Below are positions 28,001 to 34,810 of a DNA stretch of 50,305 nt, one piece after another. Below the pieces are notes generated by a model. The model searched no databases. It saw only the letters and a list, made by a program, of their open reading frames with translations, and was not told the origin of the DNA. This DNA is from Magnetococcales bacterium (lineage in GTDB: Bacteria > Pseudomonadota > Magnetococcia > Magnetococcales > JADFXB01), in assembly GCA_015233935.1 (NCBI GenBank), contig JADFXB010000015.1, forward strand, positions 1 to 50,305, given 5' to 3'. Within the stretch, counting starts at the first letter, position 1; each line of letters starts with the position of its first letter. The position numbers and the translations under genes were made by a program.

Positions 28001-28275
28001 GCCTGCAAGCCGTGGAATTTATGCAAAACAATCCGGTGGATCTGGTCTTCATGGATATGCAGATGCCCGTGATGGATGGCTATAGTGCCACCCGTCAGTG
28101 GCGAACCGAAGAAGAAAAACAGGGAAGAAAACCCCTGCCCATTATTGCCCTCACTGCCTTTGCCCTGGCCGATGACATTGCCCAGTGTCTCCAGGCAGGG
28201 TGCGATGCCCACCTTGCCAAACCCCTCAAGAAAAAAACCCTGCTGGATGCCATTCATCAATGGGCAGGGAAATGA
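25015..28275 (+). CDS. Membrane hybrid histidine kinase with Cache-type sensor, PAS domains and receiver
   Basis: 1086 residues. Two membrane helices (about 17-37 and 298-315) bracket a periplasmic PDC/Cache-like sensor containing ANGIIIGSN and VSPPFHS. Three PAS domains follow (about 325-440, 450-570, 575-700), then HisKA with H717 in SHEIRTPMNA, an HATPase domain (DTGIGI; GGTGLGLAIVKRL) and a C-terminal receiver with D1014 in MDMQMPVMDG. It probably senses a small extracellular ligand and relays phosphate via its receiver to an unseen Hpt protein. AGGAGATAAGG precedes the ATG. No dedicated response regulator is adjacent. Confidence 0.92.
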   Translation: MLVPGERQPANSLVQWVTIGAVFSLFVIIGIHIYLEYQRTEQREIDRLLIQTKVVSGNLIRQMESANLAMESIRKELPNWQKKSENQQYVYQLLKILCDAMPGIRTINILDANGIIIGSNRAEIVNKDVSARDYFKLIRNSPDAKTLYVSPPFHSLLGAYVINISRALLNEKGEFAGIISATLDPSYYQPLLESIHYAPDMWSAIAHWDGQVFLISPHREDVAGKNLDVQGSFYHQHKNSQRSTSIFKGKAYITGEERLLIHHKVYPSHLNMDNPLNVIVSRDPDGVFAAWRKDSWLQGGLIGLIGILALNGLRLQRRRQVALESFAAHHHHILDSAGEGIIGLDKNGTMVFLNQASQKWLGWTLPEVVGKDCSLLGENWSKVVKATLQDGISRHVEHERFVRDDGSILQISFSITPSGSEGFNGGVLVFSDTTARFATEMALRHSEERFRRMADSLPGVIYDYILQANGQGGFLYISGGCREMFEVEPYALIADMNLFWKMVHPQDLLLIKMEESRSILNKTDFFSEIRITTPSGKTRWLQISARPKPSQSGNALVWSGFIFDITPRKLLEEELSLASISINASSDAVYWMTSDSRIFRVNPAACRMLGYSEEELTRLTITHVDPSVTEERWRHHWEYLKNNKVQYQESIHRRKDGMDVEMAITANHVEMDGQEYVCAIVRDITDWKRRTKELERAREAAEAANQAKSDFLANMSHEIRTPMNAILGMADLLWESELQEEQRKFVQVFRSAGENLLGVINDILDISKIESGQLNLETIPFDPVQEMETVCEIIAPRTHAKGLQLVRHVQPEVPRLVGGDPVRWRQIFLNLLSNAVKFTEKGVIQFDVVLHPSQSHETKSLLFRVSDTGIGITKERLPTIFDSFVQADSSITRRYGGTGLGLAIVKRLLDQMGGSIQVESLPEVGTTFAFSLPFVTLAPGQVDIHPPQRPEVNNPALQEETSCWRILLVEDSEDNRLLVETYLKDFPCQLYVSHNGLQAVEFMQNNPVDLVFMDMQMPVMDGYSATRQWRTEEEKQGRKPLPIIALTAFALADDIAQCLQAGCDAHLAKPLKKKTLLDAIHQWAGK

Positions 28276-28381
28276 ATCTTTGCTGGAATCAAGCAGACGG
28301 GTATGATGAATACTTATGCACCACTCTTTCCATGTCGATATACTGGATTAAGAAAGACCTCTTCCTCTGGGAGCCTGATGG

Positions 28382-29485
28382 ATGGCGGATAATTATCTGA
28401 TTGACAGCCACAAGTTGATCTACCACCCCCAACGGGTGGCCCAATTGCTGGCCGCTGGGGACGATTGGTCCAAGGTGCAGGAGATCTACCCCATTTATGT
28501 GGAAATTTCTCCTACAGGCATTTGTAACCACCGCTGTACCTTTTGCGCCATGGATTATGTGGGATACCCCTCCAACCGTCTGGATGTGGATATTCTGGCC
28601 AGTCGCCTGCAAGAAATGGGGCAACTGGGGGTCAAAAGCATCATGTATGGGGGGGAAGGCGAACCCCTTTTACATAAAAATATTCAGCAGATTATCCAAC
28701 AGACCGTGGCCGCTGGTCTGGATTGTGCCATCACCACCAACGCAACCCCGCTGACCGACGCCTTTCTCCACCAATCCCTGCAACATATCTCCTGGCTGAA
28801 AGCCTCCATCAATGGGGGCACCCCGGAAGGCTATGCCCGCATTCATCAATGCAAACCAGGGGATTTTCAACGGGTCTTGGATAATCTCCGCCAGGCGGTC
28901 ACCCTGCGCAATCAACAGGGCTGGTCATGTGTCCTGGGAGCGCAACTGCTGCTGTTGCCGGATAACTTTCAGGAGGTGGAACAACTGGCTTTGCGGTGCC
29001 GGGATGAGGTGGGACTGGACTATCTGGTGGTGAAACCCTACTCCCAACACCTGTTCAGCATCACCCGTCAGTTTGAAAAGGTGGACTATCGGGAAGATGT
29101 GGTGTGGCAATTGGGGGAAAAACTGCAAAAGCTCAATACCCCCGCCTTTAATGTCATCTTTCGCAGCCACACCATGGAAAAATATACCACCGGCGACCGC
29201 TATCAGCGGTGTTACGCCACCCCCATGCTGTGGGCCTATGTGATGGCAGATGGACGGGTCTTCGGATGCAGTGCCTTTTTATTGGATCAACGCTTTCTTT
29301 ATGGCAACCTCAACCAATCCACCTTTCAGGAAATTTGGCAGGGAGAGGCCCGTCACCAAGGTTGGCTGCATGTTCGCCACCATTTGGATATCAGTGAATG
29401 CCGCCGCAACTGCCGGATGGATGAAATCAACCGCTACCTGTGGCGACTGCTGGATGCCCCAGTGCGTCACGTCAATTTTATCTAG
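28382..29485 (+). CDS. Radical SAM enzyme with SPASM-like C-terminal cysteines
   Basis: 367 residues. The iron-sulfur motif C-x3-C-x2-C is C48-C52-C55 (CNHRCTFC), followed by a GGEGEPLLH segment that matches the SAM-binding GGEP type. Further cysteines sit in the C-terminal third (QRCYAT; FGCSAF; ECRRNCRMDE) and may bind auxiliary clusters as in SPASM proteins. It heads a tight five-gene operon with a HAD phosphatase, an APH-fold kinase and a split transketolase, so its substrate is more likely a carbohydrate or small metabolite than a peptide; that is inference. GGGAG lies about 8 bases before the ATG. Confidence 0.85.
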   Translation: MADNYLIDSHKLIYHPQRVAQLLAAGDDWSKVQEIYPIYVEISPTGICNHRCTFCAMDYVGYPSNRLDVDILASRLQEMGQLGVKSIMYGGEGEPLLHKNIQQIIQQTVAAGLDCAITTNATPLTDAFLHQSLQHISWLKASINGGTPEGYARIHQCKPGDFQRVLDNLRQAVTLRNQQGWSCVLGAQLLLLPDNFQEVEQLALRCRDEVGLDYLVVKPYSQHLFSITRQFEKVDYREDVVWQLGEKLQKLNTPAFNVIFRSHTMEKYTTGDRYQRCYATPMLWAYVMADGRVFGCSAFLLDQRFLYGNLNQSTFQEIWQGEARHQGWLHVRHHLDISECRRNCRMDEINRYLWRLLDAPVRHVNFI

Positions 29486-29494
29486 GGGGGTGCC

Positions 29495-30106
29495 ATGCGC
29501 CTGGGTATTGATCTTGATAATACATTGATCTTTCTTGACAAGCTCTTTTTCCAGACCGCTGTATCCTGGGGATGGTTGTCCAACTACCCGGAATTTGACA
29601 AAACCGGGGTGCGATTGATGCTGCGCCATCAGCATGATGGCGAACACTTGTGGCGGGAGTTGCAGGCAGAAATCTATGGCCCCAGCCTTCACCAGGCCCC
29701 CATGATGGATGGAGCCGCCGATTTTCTCCACCATTGCCGTTGGCAAGGGGTGCAGTTGTTCATCGTCAGCCACAAAACCCATTTTGCCGGGGTGGGGGAA
29801 GACCTCTATGATATTCGCTCCACAGCCATGGAATGGTTGCGGCAACAAGGCTTCTTCCTGCCCAACGGTTTTGGCATGGGGGAGGAGCATATCTTTTTTG
29901 AGTCCAGCCGGGAGGAAAAAATCGCCCGCATCGCCAGCCTGAACCTGAACTTTTTTGTGGACGATCTGCCTGAGGTGTTGACCGATCCCGCCTTTCCCCC
30001 CGACGTGCGGCGCATCTGGTTCAACCCTTCCAACCGGGCACCCCTGGCGGGGATTCCCTCCTGCCGTCATTGGCGGGATATTGAACGGCATGTGTTTGGT
30101 GGATAA
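29495..30106 (+). CDS. HAD-superfamily phosphatase
   Basis: 203 residues. Motif I is GIDLDNTLIF with nucleophile D6 and acid D8; motif II is in FIVSHKTH (Ser); motif III/IV includes FFVDDLPEVL. The small cap and the length fit a soluble sugar-phosphate or nucleotide phosphatase. It starts 9 bases after the radical SAM stop with GGGGGG before the ATG and its end overlaps the next gene. Confidence 0.8.
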   Translation: MRLGIDLDNTLIFLDKLFFQTAVSWGWLSNYPEFDKTGVRLMLRHQHDGEHLWRELQAEIYGPSLHQAPMMDGAADFLHHCRWQGVQLFIVSHKTHFAGVGEDLYDIRSTAMEWLRQQGFFLPNGFGMGEEHIFFESSREEKIARIASLNLNFFVDDLPEVLTDPAFPPDVRRIWFNPSNRAPLAGIPSCRHWRDIERHVFGG

Positions 30107-31073
30107 AAAGATTCAAGATCTTCTGGCCCTGGCCACAGAACTTTTGGCAGAGCCGGTGCAATTGGTGAAAATTACCGGTGGTGGCAACCATGGGCTTTTG
30201 CATCTGACTGCCAAAACAGGGGAATATGCCCTCAAGTATGATCCATTGCCAGCAGGGGATGGTCGCGACCGCATCGCCAATGAGTGGCAGGCCATTGCCT
30301 TCATGTGGCAGCAGGGGGTGCGGGTCGTTCCACAACCGGTGGCCTGGCGACAAGAGGAGCGTTGTGCCCTCTATGGTTGGGTGCGGGGTGAACCCATAAG
30401 GGAGGTGGATGCAGGGGTGGTAGCAGCCATGGGGGCCTTTTTGCAGCAGTTGACTGCCTTGCAGGATGATCCAGTGGCGCAAACCCTGCCGTTGGCTTCC
30501 GATGCCTTTGTTTCCCCTGCCCATGCCGCCCAACAAGTGGAACGGCGGCGGCAAAGATTGTTGCAGGAAGGGGAAGGATTGGAATCCTTTCTGCTCCAGG
30601 AGTTCACCCCGATCATGGAAAAGGTGGTGGAGGCGGCGCAACAGGCTTTGGGAGAGACATGGTGCCAACCCTCCCCCTTAATGCTGAGTCCATCGGATTT
30701 TGGCATCCATAACATGATGCGTCGTATCGATGGTGAGATTGTTTTCCTGGATATGGACTATTTTGGTTGGGATGATCCGGCCAAACTGACCTCCGATGTG
30801 TTGTGGCATCCGGCCATGCACCTTTCCCCCGCCATGCAGCAACACTGGTTGACCATGGTGAGGGGGTGGGTGGCGGATCTCTCTGGATGGAGCCAGCGGT
30901 GGCAGGTGCTCCACCCTTTGAATGGACTGATTTGGTGTTTGATCCTGCTCAATCCTTTCACCCCAACCGGCTGGCACCGCTTAGCCTACGGGGGAAATCG
31001 CCAGGAACTACTGGCCAAACGATTGGAACAGGCGCGGTTACGGTTGCAAACCCTAACAAAGGCACAACCATGA
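30090..31073 (+). CDS. APH/choline-kinase-fold phosphotransferase
   Basis: 327 residues with the aminoglycoside phosphotransferase fold: a GGGNHGLLHL nucleotide-loop-like N-terminus, a YALKYD lysine strand (like the ATP-binding lysine), the catalytic loop LSPSDFGIHNMM (replacing the common HGDLHPGN), and the metal-binding FLDMDYFGWDDPAKL. The catalytic Asp and Asn are kept although the leading His-Gly is Ser. Probably phosphorylates a sugar or amino alcohol. The ATG at 30090 overlaps the HAD gene by 17 bases; TTG and GTG starts nearby are possible. Its stop overlaps the transketolase ATG. Confidence 0.78.
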   Translation: MCLVDKKIQDLLALATELLAEPVQLVKITGGGNHGLLHLTAKTGEYALKYDPLPAGDGRDRIANEWQAIAFMWQQGVRVVPQPVAWRQEERCALYGWVRGEPIREVDAGVVAAMGAFLQQLTALQDDPVAQTLPLASDAFVSPAHAAQQVERRRQRLLQEGEGLESFLLQEFTPIMEKVVEAAQQALGETWCQPSPLMLSPSDFGIHNMMRRIDGEIVFLDMDYFGWDDPAKLTSDVLWHPAMHLSPAMQQHWLTMVRGWVADLSGWSQRWQVLHPLNGLIWCLILLNPFTPTGWHRLAYGGNRQELLAKRLEQARLRLQTLTKAQP

Positions 31074-31885
31074 GTGACACTCCCTTGGATGAACGATCCC
31101 TCTATCTGCGCCGCCTGGTCTTTCGCGCCATGGTGGGAGGCGGTCGCGGTCATCCCGGCTCGGCCCTCTCCTTGATTGAAATCATGCGGGTGCTCTACGA
31201 CCATGTGTTGCAGGTGCGCCCCTATGAGCCTCGCTGGTCGGGGCGGGATCGCTGCATTTTGAGCAAAGGTCACGGTTGTCTCGCCCTCTATGCCTTGCTG
31301 GCCGATAAAGGGTTTTTTCCCTTGTCCGAACTGGATCGTTTTTGCCGGTTGGATGCCATGCTGGGGGGCCATCCCGAATTGGGCATGGTGCCAGGGGTGG
31401 AAGCCTCCACCGGCGCGTTGGGGCACGGTCTTTCCATCGGGGCGGGCATGGCCTTGGCCTTGCGCAGAAAAGGGGCTGGGCAACGGGTGTTTGTCATCCT
31501 GGGAGATGGTGAGATCAACGAAGGCTCGGTCTGGGAAGCCGCCATGTTTGCCACCAAACACCAACTGGACAATCTCATTGCCATCATCGACTACAACAAG
31601 CTGCAATCCTACGGTCCGGTCAGCCAAGTGCAAAATATGGAACCCCTGCGGGAAAAGTGGCAAGCCTTTGGTTTTGCCGTGGGGGAGGTGGATGGTCATG
31701 ATGTGGATGCCTTAACCACCGCCCTGGCAGAAGTTCCCATCTGCCCTGGTCAACCCACCACCATCATTGCCCATACCATCAAGGGCAAAGGGGTGCCGCT
31801 GGCGGAAAACAACCCGGAATGGCACCACAAAAACCGGCTTAAACCGGAAGAATTGGCCCAACTGGCCCTGGCAATTGGAGAATAA
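31070..31885 (+). CDS. Transketolase, N-terminal (thiamine diphosphate-binding) subunit
   Basis: 271 residues: GHPGSALSLIEIM, SKGHGCLALYALLADKG, GALGHGLSIGAGMALA and the ThDP/Mg motif GDGEINEGSVWEAA followed by IIDYN. It is the first half of a two-subunit transketolase; a full-length enzyme would be about 660 residues. The ATG overlaps the kinase stop (ATGA at 31070-31073). Split transketolases in biosynthetic operons usually move two-carbon units onto unusual sugars; the acceptor here is unknown. Confidence 0.9.
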   Translation: MSDTPLDERSLYLRRLVFRAMVGGGRGHPGSALSLIEIMRVLYDHVLQVRPYEPRWSGRDRCILSKGHGCLALYALLADKGFFPLSELDRFCRLDAMLGGHPELGMVPGVEASTGALGHGLSIGAGMALALRRKGAGQRVFVILGDGEINEGSVWEAAMFATKHQLDNLIAIIDYNKLQSYGPVSQVQNMEPLREKWQAFGFAVGEVDGHDVDALTTALAEVPICPGQPTTIIAHTIKGKGVPLAENNPEWHHKNRLKPEELAQLALAIGE

Positions 31886-31887
31886 CC

Positions 31888-32805
31888 ATGCGTCGCATCT
31901 GCCTGGAAATGGTTCATCAACTGGCCCGGCGGGATCCACGGGTGGTGTTTGTCGGCTCTGATTTGGGCAGCGGCACCCTGGAGGCCATGCGGCAGGAGCT
32001 GCCGGGACAATTTTTCATGGAAGGCATTGCCGAGCAAAACATTATCGGCGTGGCGGCGGGTTTGGCTTTGGAAGGATTCATCCCATATGTCAACACCATT
32101 GCCACCTTCCTCACCCGCCGCTGTTTCGAGCAATTGGCGGTAGATGTTTGTTTGCATAATTTACCGGTGCGGTTGATTGCCAACGGTGGCGGTCTGGTCT
32201 ATGCCCCCTTGGGACCCACCCACACCACCCAGGAGGATATGGGTATATTGCGCACCTTGCCCAACATGACGGTGACCGCCCCTGCCGATGCCCCGGAAAT
32301 GGCCCGCCTGATGGAAAAAACCTTGGATTGGCCTGGCCCCATCTATATCCGGCTGGCCAAAGGTGGGGATCCCCTGGTCTCTCGCCCGGAAGATGATTTT
32401 GCCATCGGCAAGCCCATTTTTTTACGTCAGGGGCGGGATGTATTGATCCTGGCTTGTGGAACCCTGGTGCAGCCCGCCTTGTTGACTGCCGAATTGCTGG
32501 CAGGCGACCAGATATCTTGCGCCGTCTGCAACTGTCACACCATCAAACCTTTGGACAAGGGTTTATTGACCGCCATGGCAGGCAGTCGTCTGGTGGTGAC
32601 GGCGGAAGAGCACTCTTTGATTGGTGGTTTGGGTAGTGCGGTATTGGAACTGTTGGCGGATGCCGGGGTCAGTAAACCGGTCCTGCGTTTTGGTTTACCC
32701 GATCAATTTCCCCATCGCTATGGATCCCAGGAGCAACAATTGGCAGGCTATGGTTTGGAGCCGGTGGCCATGGCCGCAGCCATTCGGCGGCGTGTACCGG
32801 TATGA
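31888..32805 (+). CDS. Transketolase, C-terminal (pyrimidine-binding) subunit
   Basis: 305 residues: FMEGIAEQNIIGVAAGLALEG holds the Glu that activates thiamine diphosphate, then GGGLVYAPLGPTHTTQEDMGILR and a C-terminal domain ending near YGLEPVAMAAAI. Starts 2 bases after the N-terminal subunit and completes the enzyme. Last gene of the operon; the convergent DUF1640 gene ends only 13 bases further on. Confidence 0.9.
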   Translation: MRRICLEMVHQLARRDPRVVFVGSDLGSGTLEAMRQELPGQFFMEGIAEQNIIGVAAGLALEGFIPYVNTIATFLTRRCFEQLAVDVCLHNLPVRLIANGGGLVYAPLGPTHTTQEDMGILRTLPNMTVTAPADAPEMARLMEKTLDWPGPIYIRLAKGGDPLVSRPEDDFAIGKPIFLRQGRDVLILACGTLVQPALLTAELLAGDQISCAVCNCHTIKPLDKGLLTAMAGSRLVVTAEEHSLIGGLGSAVLELLADAGVSKPVLRFGLPDQFPHRYGSQEQQLAGYGLEPVAMAAAIRRRVPV

Positions 32806-32818
32806 GGGAGGAGAAATA

Positions 32819-33358
32819 TTAATGCGCCAAGCGCAGCACAGCAGCCATGATGCCAGCAGACATGGCAAACTGGGCCATGGCAAAACCAACCACCCAGCGG
32901 ATGGTTTCTGACTTGCTTTCTGCAATGGCTTTGAAAAGCTCTGCCTTGACGATAGCGATTTCTTTTTGGTTGGACATTTCCAAGGCTTTAATGTCTTGTT
33001 TCAACTCTGCTCGAATGGTCTCGATCTTGGTATCCAACTCCTTGATATCCCATTCCAGCTTGGCACGAGTATTTTCAATTTTTTCATCTATTCCCTTGAT
33101 TGCTCTCTGCAAATCTGCATTCAGCTCATTGAAATGACGCAGGGACTCGGCACGCATGGCTTCCAGGTCACGCTGCAAGTCTGATCGATTAGTGGCCAGA
33201 TCCCGTTGCAGATTTTGAATATCCTGTTTATTGGCCAGGCGATCCTCTACCAGGTTGAGCAAAGCCTCCGCCTGGATTTCCGCCTGCCGCTCATTCAGCC
33301 CGGCTTCCTTGAGTTTTTTGACAAAGCTGTATGTGTCAAAAACGACGGTGTTGCTCAT
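32819..33358 (-). CDS. DUF1640 coiled-coil membrane protein
   Basis: 179 residues. The N-terminus FDTYSFVKKLKEAGLNERQAE is the conserved DUF1640/CCDC90 opening. A long heptad-rich coiled coil (about 50-150, with alternating Leu/Ile and charged residues) follows, ending in one membrane helix (WVVGFAMAQFAMSAGIMAAVL). Bacterial members are of unknown function; eukaryotic relatives are mitochondrial inner-membrane proteins. ATG at 33358 has AAGGAG 7 bases upstream; the longer open frame upstream is non-coding. Confidence 0.85.
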   Translation of the reverse strand: MSNTVVFDTYSFVKKLKEAGLNERQAEIQAEALLNLVEDRLANKQDIQNLQRDLATNRSDLQRDLEAMRAESLRHFNELNADLQRAIKGIDEKIENTRAKLEWDIKELDTKIETIRAELKQDIKALEMSNQKEIAIVKAELFKAIAESKSETIRWVVGFAMAQFAMSAGIMAAVLRLAH

Positions 33359-33443
33359 GAAAATCTCCTTTTGAATATCACATATAACATATTGGACTAC
33401 CTTGTCCAACAGAATATTCAAAGGCAAGGGTGACCCATGGAGG

Positions 33444-34505
33444 CTACAGAATCCACCCACCACCCACCATTTGATCTCCCAAGTAAAAAACACAGGCTTG
33501 CCCAGGGGTGATGGCGCGTTGGGGTTGGTCAAAGAAAACCTCACCCAAGCCCAGTTCTCCTGGAATAAAGGTGGCGGGTTGTGGCTCGGCGGCATAACGA
33601 ATACGGGCGGCAAGTCGATGTTGGTTGCCCGCTGGTCCCAGCCAGTTGACCTCGGCCAATTTCAAAGAATCCCGATAGAGGGCACCTTCTTCCCCGACAA
33701 TCAGGCGATTTTCCTCTACTTGAAGGGCTACCACATAGAGAGGGTGGGGCGAGGCGATGCCCAATCCCCGCCGTTGGCCGATGGTATAGCGGGACAGGCC
33801 ATGATGGGTTCCCAGGCGACGACCGCTGGTATCGACGATATCCCCTGCTTCTTCCGGCAGACCGTGCTGGCGAAAGAAAGATTCATAATCCCCATCGGGG
33901 ACAAAGCATAAATCCTGGCTTTCCCGTTTGCGGGCCACGTGCAGACCAAATTTTTCCGCCAGACGGCGGGTTTCCTCTTTGGTGAGGGAGCCTATGGGAA
34001 AACGCAACAGGCTGAGTTGGGGGGCGGTGACGGTAAAAAGAAAGTAGCTTTGATCCTTTTTATGGTCCACGCCCCGCCAAAGTTGGGGGGTGCCATCGTC
34101 AGACATTTTATGGATGGCATAATGACCAGTGGCCAGAAAGGAAGCAGAAAGGGCGCGGGCCTTGTCCAGCAGTAGTTGAAATTTTAAATATTGATTGCAG
34201 CGGATGCAGGGATTGGGAGTACGTCCCTGGCGATAATCGGTGAGGAAGCCATCCACCACTTGTTGCCGGAAGGCTTCCTCCATATTGAGGACATAGAGAG
34301 GAATCCCCAAACGCTGAGCCACTTGGCGGGCATCATAAATATCTTCGCTGGCGCAACAGGTGCGGGAGGTGGTAGACAGGGATTGCCCATGGTCCCACAA
34401 CTGCATGGTAAGACCAATCACCTCCCACCCTTCTTCCACCAGCCAGGCCGCAGCGGTGGAGGAGTCCACCCCACCAGACATGGCCACCACCGCCCGTTTA
34501 GTCAC
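33444..34505 (-). CDS. mnmA: tRNA-specific 2-thiouridylase
   Basis: 353 residues. The PP-loop SGGVDSS (residues 10-16), the CIRCNQYLKF segment with the first catalytic Cys, CFVPDGDY with the second, and HHGLSRYTIGQRRGLG are all typical. It makes the 2-thio group of s2U34 in tRNA-Glu, -Gln and -Lys. I choose GTG at 34505 with GGGAGG 4 bases upstream, giving normal family length. The upstream in-frame ATGs lie within a palindrome of the intergenic repeat and would add 27 residues unlike any MnmA. Confidence 0.94.
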   Translation of the reverse strand: MTKRAVVAMSGGVDSSTAAAWLVEEGWEVIGLTMQLWDHGQSLSTTSRTCCASEDIYDARQVAQRLGIPLYVLNMEEAFRQQVVDGFLTDYRQGRTPNPCIRCNQYLKFQLLLDKARALSASFLATGHYAIHKMSDDGTPQLWRGVDHKKDQSYFLFTVTAPQLSLLRFPIGSLTKEETRRLAEKFGLHVARKRESQDLCFVPDGDYESFFRQHGLPEEAGDIVDTSGRRLGTHHGLSRYTIGQRRGLGIASPHPLYVVALQVEENRLIVGEEGALYRDSLKLAEVNWLGPAGNQHRLAARIRYAAEPQPATFIPGELGLGEVFFDQPQRAITPGQACVFYLGDQMVGGGWIL

Positions 34506-34538
34506 CTTTCCTCCCGCCGTCCTATTTTTTGCAGGGGT

Positions 34539-34586
34539 CCAGGGGACCATCATGGTCCCCTGGTGGGGTGTGGGGCAAAGCCCCAC
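34539..34586. repeat. Two hairpins directly upstream of mnmA
   Basis: A perfect 12-bp inverted repeat with a one-base centre (34539-34550 with 34552-34563) is followed by a GTGGGGC-AAA-GCCCCAC hairpin (34570-34586). They lie between dispersed-repeat copy B and the mnmA start, in the 5' leader of mnmA if it is transcribed from upstream. They create spurious ATG codons in the mnmA frame. Confidence 0.75.
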
Positions 34587-34627
34587 AAGAAGAATCCCCT
34601 TATTCCAGTTCTAAAAATGGTGGCTTG

Positions 34628-34797
34628 GATGGATTCGGGGGCGAGCCCCCGGACCCCCATCGCCATCGTCTTGTTATACCAGGCAATTCGTTGTTTTTGG
34701 TCTGTTCTCGCGTGGACTTGATTTTGGACGATGGCGATTTAGGAAAAGGCAAAACCCTGGGGGAGATGAACTCCCCCAGACCCCCTCCTTTTTTTAA
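34628..34797 (-). repeat. Dispersed structured repeat, copy B
   Basis: Inverted copy of 14071-14240 with high identity: the A-run and GGAGGGGGTCTGGGGGAG hairpin at its 34797 end, the ATCGCCATCGTCCAAAATCAAG segment, the matching ACGATGGCGATGGGG arm and the CCGGGGGC/GCCCCCG hairpin. It fills the gap between the polyferredoxin gene and mnmA and may act as terminator of the former. Confidence 0.8.
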
Positions 34798-34810
34798 TCG
34801 TTTTCTTTCC

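Noticed and set aside
34505-34586. Upstream ATG extension of mnmA
   Set aside because: The extra 27 codons lie in palindromic repeat DNA, and the GTG at 34505 has its own ribosome-binding site and gives the normal family length.
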